Below are positions 8,179 to 16,187 of a stretch of DNA of 36,437 nucleotides, piece by piece. The first letter of the stretch is position 1. Each line of letters starts with the position of its first letter. The stretch is taken from NCBI GenBank assembly GCA_029212415.1, contig JARGOF010000053.1, positions 1 through 36,437 on the forward strand, read 5' to 3'. The position numbers were made by a program, and so were the translations under genes. Source of the stretch: Rhizobiaceae bacterium (GTDB lineage Bacteria > Pseudomonadota > Alphaproteobacteria > Rhizobiales > Rhizobiaceae). The notes below the pieces were generated by a model. It was not told the DNA's origin. It was given only the letters and a program-made list of their open reading frames with translations, and ran no database searches.

Positions 8179-9041
8179 GAGGGACGCTTCCCGAATATGC
8201 CCTGCGGGCGAAACAGCAAAACCAGCATGAACAGCGCGTAGGTCGCAGCGATCGTCAATCCGGGATCAATGAAAGTGGCAACCGCCGTTTCGGCAAGGCC
8301 AAGCAAAAGGGCAGCCAGCACCGCACCGCGCACATCACCCACCCCGCCCATGATCACGATGATCAGCGCCTTCATGGTGAAGATGATGCCCATGTCGGCA
8401 TTGAATGTGTAAAACGTCGACAGCAGTGCACCACTGGCTGCAGTGAGCGCACCACCAAGTGCAAAGGCAAAGGCCGATGCCCGTGGAACATCGATGGCCA
8501 CAAGGCCTGCCGATACCGGATCGACTGCCACCGCCCGAATGGCGGTGCCATAGCGCGTGTGATTGAGAAACAGATAGAGAGCCCCGGCGATGACCGCAGC
8601 AGCGATGAAAGCGACAATCCGATTGAGACCGTAATTCGAACCCATGATGGTGACGGGAACGGCGAGGAAATTATAGTTGAAATAGCCGCCGCCAAAGGTC
8701 AGCTTCATGATCCCCTGGAGAATGAACAGCAGGCCAAAGGTCGCCAGGATTGAATCGACCTCCAGCTGGCCGCGGTTTTTTGCCCTGTCGACCAGCGGTC
8801 GCATGGCATAGGTGTAGATCAACCAGTTGAGCACAAAGGCCAATGGCACGATCAGCACGATCCCAAGGATCGGATTGATGGCAAATGTGGTGAACAGCCA
8901 GAAGGCAACAAAACAGGCAAAGACCAGATTCTCGCCATTGGCCAGATTCATGATGCGCGACACGCCATATTGCATCGTCAGACCGACTGCGATGAGTGCA
9001 TAGGTGCCACCCAGCAACAGTCCCGAGATGATTACGCTCAT
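8175..9041 (-). CDS. livH: HAAT-family ABC transporter permease (LivH-type)
   Basis: 288 residues, the usual LivH length, strongly hydrophobic throughout. Family features include GLLLGGTYALIAVGLTMQYG at the N-terminus, NLANGE, HTRYGTAIRAVAVD (the ATPase-coupling loop) and a C-terminal VRGAVLAALLLGLAETAVA followed by FRPQGIFGKR. The start has only a weak ribosome site. It follows the solute-binding protein gene after an 89-base gap that holds a strong hairpin, and overlaps livM by 4 bases. Confidence 0.92.
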   Translation of the reverse strand: MSVIISGLLLGGTYALIAVGLTMQYGVSRIMNLANGENLVFACFVAFWLFTTFAINPILGIVLIVPLAFVLNWLIYTYAMRPLVDRAKNRGQLEVDSILATFGLLFILQGIMKLTFGGGYFNYNFLAVPVTIMGSNYGLNRIVAFIAAAVIAGALYLFLNHTRYGTAIRAVAVDPVSAGLVAIDVPRASAFAFALGGALTAASGALLSTFYTFNADMGIIFTMKALIIVIMGGVGDVRGAVLAALLLGLAETAVATFIDPGLTIAATYALFMLVLLFRPQGIFGKRPS

Positions 9042-9082
9042 GTTTTTTACTCAATACAGTTTACGCATGACAGGGTTTTGTA

Positions 9083-9113
9083 CGCCCGGTCCGGCCGATG
9101 GCCGGACCGGGCG
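9083..9113 (-). promoter_or_regulatory. GC-rich intra-operon hairpin after the HAAT solute-binding protein gene
   Basis: Perfect 14-bp stem (CGCCCGGTCCGGCC / GGCCGGACCGGGCG) with a 3-base GAT loop. It lies between the stop of the solute-binding protein gene (9131) and the start of livH (9041). Read leftward no run of T follows, so it is not a standard intrinsic terminator. It fits a partial terminator or a 3'-end stabiliser that raises binding-protein mRNA over permease mRNA, as seen in other ABC import operons. Confidence 0.75.
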
Positions 9114-9130
9114 CTTTACAAATTCGAAAA

Positions 9131-10333
9131 CTATTCCCAGCCGTTTTTGGCAACCGGTTCGGCTTCGCCGCCAATGCCGGTGGAAGCAACACCATAGAAC
9201 TTACCACCTTGCCACTGGCCCACGGTCCAGAATTTGCGGTTAACGTTACCATCAAGCGTCATCTCGCCGAGGACCGTGTCAAAGGTTCCGCCCTTGATGG
9301 CCTCTGTTACGGCCGCCTTGTCGAGCGAGCCAACCTTGTTGATGGCCTGCTCCAGAATTTGCAGGCTGGAATAGGTCATGGCGCTCGCCCAATAATCGGC
9401 ATCCACACCCGTGACGTCCTTGTGACGGGCACGCCATTCAGCCATGCCGGGTGCATCAGGATTGACGGCACCGGCACCCAGAACGCCTTCAGCCGCCGCG
9501 CCATTGGCGCCGAGATAGGCCGGGAATGCGGTCGCAACACCGACATAGAATGCCCCAACGTCCAGATTGGCAATCTTCGCCTGTGCACTGAGTCCGAAGG
9601 TGTCACCGGGGTAGGAAAACGCCACGAAGGCATCCGGTTCAGCCGCCTGTGCCGCGCTGATGATCGGTGCGAAATCCTGCTGACCGAGCGGGTAGGACGT
9701 CTCATAGACGATCTCGAAACCGGCCGCTTCCATGGCAGGCTTACCGGCATTCATCAATTCGATACCGAAAGCATCGGCAACATTGACGACAGCAACCTTG
9801 TCACCGATTGCACCCTTGTCACGCAGTTTGACCAGGACGTCGGCAACAGATTCAGCAAACGATGCCGATGTGCCCAGCAGCCAGAACGAATTGGGCCAGC
9901 GCTTGGCAAACTCGTCCACGCCGTCCGTGACGGCGGTTGCGGCAAGCTGGGGATAGCCATATTTGGCGATCAGCGGTGCTGTGGCGAGATTGAGACCGGT
10001 CGCGTAAGGTGCCACCAGAAAATCGACCTTGTCGACCGTTGCAAGACGCTGGATATTCTTGATGGCTTCTTCGCCGGATGTGCGGTCATCATACTCGATG
10101 ACTTCAACCGGCATTTTCTTGCCGCCCACATCGATGCCGCCGCGGGCATTGACGTCATGCAGCCAAAGTTTGATCGCCGGCCAATGGCTAACCTCTGCGC
10201 CTCCGGCAAGCGGTCCGGATTTTGGCGCGCTGGCGCCCAGTTTGATGACTTCCTGCGCATAGGCGCCGCCGGCCATCAGCACGCCAGCCAGCGTTGCTGC
10301 GGCTACGGTCTTGATCATTGTTCTGCGTTTCAT
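9131..10333 (-). CDS. HAAT-family periplasmic substrate-binding protein
   Basis: 400 residues from ATG 10333, which has GGAGG seven bases upstream. An upstream in-frame start at 10357 would add eight residues before the signal peptide. Residues 1-26 are a signal peptide (MKRRTMIKTVAAATLAGVLM, then cleavage after AYA). The mature part is a type I periplasmic-binding fold, with the VIKLGASAPKSGPLAGGAE opening typical of LivK/amide-binding proteins. The later segments VDFLVAPYATG, WLLGTSASF and VAFSYPGD fit ligand-binding loops. Paralogues near aromatic catabolism genes bind aromatic acids instead of amino acids. Here two aldehyde dehydrogenases and a PobR-like regulator point that way, but the ligand is not known. 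Confidence 0.9.
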   Translation of the reverse strand: MKRRTMIKTVAAATLAGVLMAGGAYAQEVIKLGASAPKSGPLAGGAEVSHWPAIKLWLHDVNARGGIDVGGKKMPVEVIEYDDRTSGEEAIKNIQRLATVDKVDFLVAPYATGLNLATAPLIAKYGYPQLAATAVTDGVDEFAKRWPNSFWLLGTSASFAESVADVLVKLRDKGAIGDKVAVVNVADAFGIELMNAGKPAMEAAGFEIVYETSYPLGQQDFAPIISAAQAAEPDAFVAFSYPGDTFGLSAQAKIANLDVGAFYVGVATAFPAYLGANGAAAEGVLGAGAVNPDAPGMAEWRARHKDVTGVDADYWASAMTYSSLQILEQAINKVGSLDKAAVTEAIKGGTFDTVLGEMTLDGNVNRKFWTVGQWQGGKFYGVASTGIGGEAEPVAKNGWE

Positions 10334-10375
10334 GTGGTTTCCTCCCTTGTGAACCATTGCATGTTGGTCGTCGCT

Positions 10376-11869
10376 TCAGATGGGGTACGATGGCACCCCG
10401 GTCTGTATCGTGATCCACCGCAATTCGGTGAATGCATCAATTCCGGCCTTGCCGCCAAAACGGCCATAGCCGGACGATTTCATGCCGCCAAAAGGCATTT
10501 GCGGCTCGTCTTGTATGGTTGCTGCATTGATATGGCAGATGCCCGTTTCAAGCCGCTGGGCAATCGTCAGCGCCCGTCCTACATCGCGGCCGAATACGGA
10601 TGCGGCCAGGCCATATTCGCTGTCATTGGCAACAGAGACCGCCTCTTCGACATCCAAAACACGAATGATGGAGGCGATGGGGCCAAAGGATTCCTCATAA
10701 TAGAGACGCATTGTCGGATTGACGCCATCAAGAATGGTGGGATCGACATAGACACCATTCTGCCGGCCACCAGTGACAAGCTTTGCGCCCTTGACGATGG
10801 CATCATCAATCAGACCCTTGACGCGCTGGGCTGCCTGTTCGGAAATCATGGCGCCCAGCACACAGTCGGGGTCGCGCGGGTCGCTGGCGCGAACGCCTGC
10901 GGCCTTTGCGCTGAATTTTTCCACAAATGCGTCGGCAATCGTCTCATCAACAATGATGCGTTCCGTCGACATGCAAATCTGCCCCTGATGGAAGAAGGCA
11001 CCAAACATCGCAGCCGCCACTGCGGCATCCAGGTCAGCATCATCCAGCACAACAAGTGGCGCCTTGCCCCCCAGTTCCAGCAGGCAGGGTTTCAGATGCT
11101 TTGCACCCTTTTCCGCAATGATCCGGCCAACGCGGGTTGATCCGGTAAAATTCACCCGGCGTACCGCCGGGTGCGCAATCAGCGCATCAACGACGCCAGG
11201 GGCGATTTCCGGGCAGGAATGAATGACATTGAGCGTACCGGGCGGCATGCCAGCCTTGCTCATCACCTCACCGATCAATCCGTGCGTTCGCGGACTGAGC
11301 TCTGAACCCTTGAGGACGACAGTGTTGCCGCAGGCCAGTGGCATGGCAATACTGCGGATTGCAAGAATAACGGGCGCATTCCATGGCGCCATGGATAGCA
11401 CCACCCCGCAGGGTTGGCGCGTCGACATGGCAAAGCTCCCCGGCTTGTCCGAGGGAATGGTCTCTCCGTTCAACTGGGTGGTCATCGCAGCAGCTTCGCG
11501 CAGAATATTGGCTGCCAGCTGGCAATTGAAAATGGCCCACCCACGGGTGCCGCCGGTCTCGGAGATGATCGCTTCGACAAAATCATCCGTGCGCGCCAAA
11601 AGCAGATCGGCGGAACGATTCAGGCAGGCGCGCCGCTGTGTTGGCGGCGTTGCTGACCAGACGGGAAAAGCCCGGGCCGCAACATTGGCGGCATGAATGG
11701 CATCCTCCACGCTTGCGGCGGCCGCACGGGTGGCGACCTCACGGGTCACCGGATCAAGGCGATCGAACGTTGCTTGGCCCGTTACCGCTACAGCAACACC
11801 GTCGATCAGAAGCTCCGCGCTCAGCACTTTTGCCCTACCTCCCGTATCGGCATGCAAATGAGCGATCAT
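10376..11869 (-). CDS. NAD(P)+-dependent aldehyde dehydrogenase (vanillin/salicylaldehyde dehydrogenase-like)
   Basis: 497 residues from ATG 11869, preceded by GGAAGAGAAG. An in-frame ATG at 11920 would add 17 residues and lacks a ribosome site. ALDH motifs: APWNAP with Asn164, VVLKGSE with Lys187, FTGSTRVGR, ELGGKAPL with Glu265, and catalytic Cys299 in HQGQICMSTER. The PWNAPVILAIR stretch and QGQICMSTE are typical of the vanillin/salicylaldehyde dehydrogenase branch. It is the first gene of the operon, divergent from the AraC-type regulator and 42 bases ahead of the binding-protein gene. Likely role: oxidation of an aromatic aldehyde, either imported or formed inside the cell. Substrate inferred. 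Confidence 0.88.
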   Translation of the reverse strand: MIAHLHADTGGRAKVLSAELLIDGVAVAVTGQATFDRLDPVTREVATRAAAASVEDAIHAANVAARAFPVWSATPPTQRRACLNRSADLLLARTDDFVEAIISETGGTRGWAIFNCQLAANILREAAAMTTQLNGETIPSDKPGSFAMSTRQPCGVVLSMAPWNAPVILAIRSIAMPLACGNTVVLKGSELSPRTHGLIGEVMSKAGMPPGTLNVIHSCPEIAPGVVDALIAHPAVRRVNFTGSTRVGRIIAEKGAKHLKPCLLELGGKAPLVVLDDADLDAAVAAAMFGAFFHQGQICMSTERIIVDETIADAFVEKFSAKAAGVRASDPRDPDCVLGAMISEQAAQRVKGLIDDAIVKGAKLVTGGRQNGVYVDPTILDGVNPTMRLYYEESFGPIASIIRVLDVEEAVSVANDSEYGLAASVFGRDVGRALTIAQRLETGICHINAATIQDEPQMPFGGMKSSGYGRFGGKAGIDAFTELRWITIQTGVPSYPI

Positions 11870-11937
11870 TTCGCTTCTCTTCCGAAAACAGGTCCCGGAT
11901 GCATGCTCAAACGAAATCATATTCGGAATGCATTGCT

Positions 11938-11983
11938 TTAATATGCGATTATTTGGGCTGTTATTGTATATTTTTGGGCATAT
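11938..11983. promoter_or_regulatory. Candidate AraC-type operator and promoter in the ALDH/regulator divergent region
   Basis: Two direct repeats of TTTGGGC lie at 11952-11958 and 11973-11979, exactly 21 bases apart (two helical turns), the usual geometry for an AraC-family dimer site. An inverted ATATGC/GCATAT (11941-11946, 11978-11983) frames them. Read leftward, TATTAA at 11943-11938 could be the -10 of the ALDH operon. Its -35 region would sit beside the proximal half-site and is poor, as expected for an activator-dependent promoter. Confidence 0.45.
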
Positions 11984-12023
11984 GGTTTACGTATTGCGAC
12001 CATGGCCATGAAATGAGAAATAG

Positions 12024-12923
12024 ATGCCCGGCACTAACCTCAAAACGTCCGGTCTGCTGGTTCAGCGGATCGGCAGCAACCTTCAGCGGAAGATTTGGCG
12101 GATGGGCCTTCTGAACGTCCATACGTCAAGCGCACTTGTCTGCCTGGAAGACGGGAGTGCCTCGCTGGAAGCAGAGGGCCCGTCCCCTGCCCTGAAGGCA
12201 CCAGTCCTGTTCTGGCTGAGGCGATCGGAGGGATACAGACTGATAACGGAAGCGGGCGCCACTGGCTATCTGGCGGAAATGACCGAGGATATGGTCACAC
12301 GAGCCATTGGTGACTTTGCCGAGACTGCCACATTGAAATACATGATCGACCAGGATCACGATATTTCCCTCGACAGAACCAGCGCCAATGGTCACGCTAT
12401 TTCATCCGGATTTCAGGCCATTTTGAGCGAACTGCAATCGCCGCAAAATGGCATGGAAATGCTGCTGGTGGCGCATCTGAGAATTATACTGGTCTCCATG
12501 ATGCGCATCTCCGGCGCCCAGCATCCGCAACACGCAGGCTCGGGGTCAAGCCGGCAGTTTCTGCACCTATTCCGCCGGCTGGTTGAAAACAATTTCCGTG
12601 CCCATTGGCCCATTGCACGCTACGCGGAAAAACTCGGCATCTCCCACGATCGCCTGCATGCAATCTGCCGGCGCGAGTTGGAAACGACACCCAAGGCCCT
12701 GGTCGCTGAGCGATTGGCGCGGGAAGCCGGCCACGGCCTTGAACGCTCGACGCTGACCATTGAACAATTATCCCATTCGCTGGGTTTTCGCGATCCTGCC
12801 CATTTCAGTCATTTTTTCAAACGCATGACCGGAATGGCGCCAGGTCAGTTTCGACAGATCATGAGCCATTCGTCAGCAGATGGTCCGAACACCTCGCCGA
12901 CCAATTTCGCAGACTGGCCATGA
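12024..12923 (+). CDS. AraC-family transcriptional regulator (PobR-like)
   Basis: 299 residues from ATG 12024. The C-terminal ~95 residues hold the double helix-turn-helix of AraC/XylS proteins. Helix-turn-helix 1 lies in PIARYAEKLGISHDRLHAIC and helix-turn-helix 2 in TIEQLSHSLGFRDPAHFSHF, followed by FKRMTGMAPGQFR. The N-terminal ~180 residues are an effector or dimerisation domain with the look of PobR-type activators, which respond to 4-hydroxybenzoate and related acids. It is divergent from the ALDH/HAAT operon across 154 bases with a direct-repeat operator, so it most likely activates that operon when an aromatic ligand is present. Ligand not known. Confidence 0.85.
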   Translation: MPGTNLKTSGLLVQRIGSNLQRKIWRMGLLNVHTSSALVCLEDGSASLEAEGPSPALKAPVLFWLRRSEGYRLITEAGATGYLAEMTEDMVTRAIGDFAETATLKYMIDQDHDISLDRTSANGHAISSGFQAILSELQSPQNGMEMLLVAHLRIILVSMMRISGAQHPQHAGSGSSRQFLHLFRRLVENNFRAHWPIARYAEKLGISHDRLHAICRRELETTPKALVAERLAREAGHGLERSTLTIEQLSHSLGFRDPAHFSHFFKRMTGMAPGQFRQIMSHSSADGPNTSPTNFADWP

Positions 12924-13065
12924 AGTTGCCCGGCCTTGAAGTTGAATGGCCTTAACGCTGCCTGGCCCGATGATAAGGGCAAGCGAAGCAAAAGGCACCG
13001 ATAGCAAGACGACGCGCCGCAGTGACACAAATCAATTGCCCTGCCGGCTGTCATGATATTGCAAC

Positions 13066-14568
13066 ATGGTGACACTGTCGCCAAAAGACCGGAATAGCAA
13101 AATGAGCAGCAGCAAGGCCACTTTCCCAAATCAAAGAACCGCCAGATTGGGGCTGGCAATCGGCCTGGTCGCCTTTTGCATTATAGTGGTCATGCCCCAT
13201 CCCAGCCATTTGTCTTCACAAGCCGTCCACGTCGCGGCCGTCGCTGTGCTGATGGCGATCTGGTGGGTGAGCGAAGCCGTTCCCCTCGCCGCAACAGCGC
13301 TGCTTCCGCTCATCCTGTTTCCCATGCTGCAGGTCGTCCCTCTGGATGGGGTCGCCGCCGCCTATGCCAACCCGCTCATTTTCCTGTTTCTGGGTGGCTT
13401 TCTTGTTGCCCGGTCCATGCAGCGCTGGCAGCTGCACAGTTTCATTGCCTATTCCCTGACCGGCAGAGGCGGCAACAACCCCCGTTCGATGATTGGCGCC
13501 ATCATGGTGACCACGGCATTCCTCAGCATGTGGATCAGCAATACAGCCGCGGCCATGGTCATGCTGCCCATTGGTCAGGCAATCACGACCAAGTGGCGCA
13601 ACGACCCGGCCCATGATGCGCACGACACCCATCATTTTGCACCGGCGCTCATGTTGGGCATTGCCTTTTCTGCAACCATTGGCGGGATGGCAACACTGAT
13701 CGGCACGCCGCCAAATGCGCTTTTTGCCGCCTATCTCAAAGCCAGCCACGGCCTGGAGATCGGATTTGCCCAATGGATGTTGCTTGGCCTTCCCATCGTT
13801 CTGGTGCTTTTGCCCCTGACCTGGCTGGTGCTGACCCGTTTCACCTTTCAAATACCCGCAACGGTTTCAGCGCAAGGCAAGGGGCACAGACCTCAAAAAC
13901 CGGATTTGCCGAAACTTTCCCGTCCGGCGAAAAAGGCGGCTTTCATTATCTTGGTGGCGGCATCCGCACTGATTTTCAGGCCCGCACTGCAGGCATTGCT
14001 CCCGGCTCTTCCCATCAGTGATGCCGGCATTCTGATAACGGCAGCCTTGATATTGTTCGCAGTTCCTGCCGGGCCAGACAGCGATGAAAGATTGCTGAAC
14101 TGGGATGATGCCCAGGGCGTGCGCTGGGACGTGCTGATCCTGGTCGGCGGTGGATTGGCGCTGGCATCGGCCATTGATACGAGTGGCCTGTCCCTGTGGA
14201 TCGGCTCCGGATTGGCAGCCTTCAGTTTTCTTCCGGTTTTCGCCCTTGTTCTGCTCGCCATGGTCTTGATCGTCTATTTGGGGGAACTTGCCAGCAACAC
14301 GGCGATGGCGGCGGTTTTTCTTCCCATTGCCGGCGCAACGGCCATCAATATGGGCCTTGATCCACTGTCACTCATTCTACCCGTTGCCCTCGCCGCATCA
14401 CTTGGCTTCATGTTACCGGTCGCCACCCCTCCCAATGCGATCATCTATGGCAGTGGCGAGGTGACAAGCACCCAGATGCTGAAGGCCGGTGCGGTGCTTG
14501 ATATCGGGGCCATTCTTGTTGTCTATGCCGCCGTCGCATGGCTCGGCCCCCTGATCATTCATGGCTGA
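13066..14568 (+). CDS. SLC13/DASS-family sodium:anion symporter
   Basis: 500 residues from ATG 13066; ATG 13102 is an alternative giving 488. About twelve hydrophobic segments arranged as two inverted repeats. Each repeat carries the family's SNT motif (SMWISNTAAAMVMLPIG; GELASNTAMAAVFLPIAG) followed by a T-P-P-N loop (GTPPNALFAAY; ATPPNAIIYGSGE). These bind Na+ and the carboxylate or other anion. Typical substrates are di- and tricarboxylates or sulfate; the sequence does not let me choose. The next gene downstream is a flavocytochrome after 191 bases, so co-transcription is uncertain. Confidence 0.88.
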   Translation: MVTLSPKDRNSKMSSSKATFPNQRTARLGLAIGLVAFCIIVVMPHPSHLSSQAVHVAAVAVLMAIWWVSEAVPLAATALLPLILFPMLQVVPLDGVAAAYANPLIFLFLGGFLVARSMQRWQLHSFIAYSLTGRGGNNPRSMIGAIMVTTAFLSMWISNTAAAMVMLPIGQAITTKWRNDPAHDAHDTHHFAPALMLGIAFSATIGGMATLIGTPPNALFAAYLKASHGLEIGFAQWMLLGLPIVLVLLPLTWLVLTRFTFQIPATVSAQGKGHRPQKPDLPKLSRPAKKAAFIILVAASALIFRPALQALLPALPISDAGILITAALILFAVPAGPDSDERLLNWDDAQGVRWDVLILVGGGLALASAIDTSGLSLWIGSGLAAFSFLPVFALVLLAMVLIVYLGELASNTAMAAVFLPIAGATAINMGLDPLSLILPVALAASLGFMLPVATPPNAIIYGSGEVTSTQMLKAGAVLDIGAILVVYAAVAWLGPLIIHG

Positions 14569-14661
14569 GCATCAGCCCCTTTATGACAGCGCCAATAGAT
14601 CCAATTGATACTGGTCAAAGGATCGCAACACTCTTACGTTAAAAAGGGTTTGAGAGGACAG

Positions 14662-14680
14662 GTGAAACGCGGGGTTTCAC
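14662..14680. repeat. Small hairpin upstream of the flavocytochrome gene
   Basis: GTGAAAC (14662-14668) and GTTTCAC (14674-14680) form a 7-bp stem with a GCGGG loop, 80 bases before the start codon. Neither a T-run nor a known riboswitch pattern is seen. It could be a weak terminator for the upstream symporter gene or a regulator site. Confidence 0.35.
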
Positions 14681-14759
14681 ACGATCCGGTTGATGTATTC
14701 GCGACTGATCGCATTGCCTGCGCATCAGGCAACAGAGTCTGAACAAAAGGAGGCGACCT

Positions 14760-16079
14760 TTGAAACCCTTCGTATTGGCAGTCTTCTATGTAATGGTGGT
14801 GATGCTGCCCCTGGCTTTGGCCTGGACAGGGGCCTATCCGCCCCGATCCTTCTGGAATGAACTGGCCACTGGAGCCGGTCTGCTGGCCTTCGCCATCATT
14901 CTTGTCGAATTCATTCTTTCCGGCCGCTTTCGTTCTGTTTCCGGCCGCACCGGGATGGATGTCACCATGCGTTTTCATCAGCTTCTGGCCCGCACGGCGC
15001 TGGCCCTGGCGCTGATCCACCCGTTTCTCTATCGCGGTCTGTTCGGCTACCAGCGCCCCTGGGATGTGACGCGGCAACTGACATTGACAACAGATTTCAC
15101 TGCATTGACCACCGGCCTGGTGACTTGGATCCTGTTGCCGGCCTTTGTCGTCCTGTCCATTGCACGCGATCAATTGCCCTACAAATATGAGACATGGCGG
15201 TGGATGCATGGTCTGGGGGCCCTGGCGATTGCCGGTTTTGGAATGCATCATACATTGCATGCCGGACGCTACAGTCAGGACCCCGTCCTCGGCTTTGTCT
15301 GGATCGCGATGTTCGCCGTCGCCGTAGCATCGCTGCTCTACGTCTATCTGGCAGAACCATTGCTTCAGCGCAGACGCCCGTGGCGCGTGGCATCCGTCCG
15401 GCCTGTTTCCTTGAAAACATGGGAGATCTCGCTTCAGCCGCAGGGTCATGCGGGCCTTGCTTATCATGCCGGTCAATTTGCCTGGCTCAATGTCGGTCAC
15501 AGTCCCTTCTCTCTGCATGAAAATCCTTTTTCGATCAGTTCCGCCCCGGCCGAGGACGGTCGGCTGGAATTTGTCATCAAGGAACTGGGTGATTTCACCA
15601 GCAGTGTTGGCCAGATCAAACCCGGGACAAAAGCCTATGTGGACGGCCCCTTTGGAAATCTGACCGTGACAGGCCGAAGCGAACCGGGAATTGCACTGAT
15701 CGCAGGCGGTGTCGGAATCGCGCCCCTGCTTGGCATTCTGCGACAATTGCATAATCAAAAGGATGTTCGCCCGACAACGCTTGTCTATGGCAATCGCATC
15801 GAGGAACAGATTGCCTATCGCGATGAACTCGAGGCGCTGGCCACCGACCATGGCACAAGGATCGCCTACGTCCTTTCCGAACCATCCGCCACCTGGTCCG
15901 GCGTCAGCGGAATCATCGATGAAAAGCTGATCAGATCACTCTTCAGCTCTGGGGAACACAAAGACTGGCTTTATGTCCTGTGCGGGCCACCTGCAATGAT
16001 GGAAGCGGTGGAAAAATCTCTGATTGGTCTTGGCGTTCCATCACACAATATTCTCTCCGAAAGGTTCATCTATGATTGA
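14760..16079 (+). CDS. Ferric-reductase-like transmembrane flavocytochrome with FAD/NAD(P)H-binding domain
   Basis: 439 residues. The start is TTG at 14760, supported by a near-perfect AGGAGG five bases upstream. Residues 1-210 hold about six membrane helices. Two helices carry histidine pairs with 13 residues between them, His73/His87 and His150/His164, matching the bis-heme arrangement of the NOX/FRE family. Residues ~220-320 are an FAD domain with NPFSISSAP. Residues ~330-439 are the NAD(P)H domain with AGGVGIAPLLGIL and CGPPAMMEAVEKSL. It should carry electrons from cytoplasmic NAD(P)H through FAD and haems to an acceptor outside the membrane. The acceptor (Fe3+, oxygen or a partner) is unknown. 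A 36-residue membrane protein overlaps its stop codon. Confidence 0.85.
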   Translation: MKPFVLAVFYVMVVMLPLALAWTGAYPPRSFWNELATGAGLLAFAIILVEFILSGRFRSVSGRTGMDVTMRFHQLLARTALALALIHPFLYRGLFGYQRPWDVTRQLTLTTDFTALTTGLVTWILLPAFVVLSIARDQLPYKYETWRWMHGLGALAIAGFGMHHTLHAGRYSQDPVLGFVWIAMFAVAVASLLYVYLAEPLLQRRRPWRVASVRPVSLKTWEISLQPQGHAGLAYHAGQFAWLNVGHSPFSLHENPFSISSAPAEDGRLEFVIKELGDFTSSVGQIKPGTKAYVDGPFGNLTVTGRSEPGIALIAGGVGIAPLLGILRQLHNQKDVRPTTLVYGNRIEEQIAYRDELEALATDHGTRIAYVLSEPSATWSGVSGIIDEKLIRSLFSSGEHKDWLYVLCGPPAMMEAVEKSLIGLGVPSHNILSERFIYD

Positions 16080-16182
16080 GTGGCTTTCAAGGAAACCCTC
16101 GCATGTGCGGATCCTGTTGCTCTTCTGGATGTTCAACATCCTTGTAGCCGGCATGCTGATCGCCTTTGCGATGCGTGGATGA
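16072..16182 (+). CDS. Small membrane protein (36 aa) coupled to the flavocytochrome gene
   Basis: ATG at 16072 overlaps the flavocytochrome stop by 8 bases (ATGATTGA) and has AAAGG seven bases upstream. The product has a short basic N-terminus (MIEWLSRKPSHVRI), one hydrophobic helix from about residue 13 to 33, and ends AMRG. The overlap, ribosome site and clear helix argue for a real gene. It could be an accessory subunit or stabiliser of the flavocytochrome. I do not recognise a family. It ends five bases before the stop of the convergent P-type ATPase. Confidence 0.65.
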   Translation: MIEWLSRKPSHVRILLLFWMFNILVAGMLIAFAMRG

Positions 16183-16187
16183 CCGCG

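Noticed and set aside
9098-11140. 680-codon plus-strand ORF
   Set aside because: It is antisense to the binding-protein and ALDH genes, which have strong family motifs. It has no domain, start site or ribosome site of its own.
14634-15851. 405-codon minus-strand ORF
   Set aside because: Mirror of the flavocytochrome gene; composition rich in Gln, Gly and Cys without motifs.
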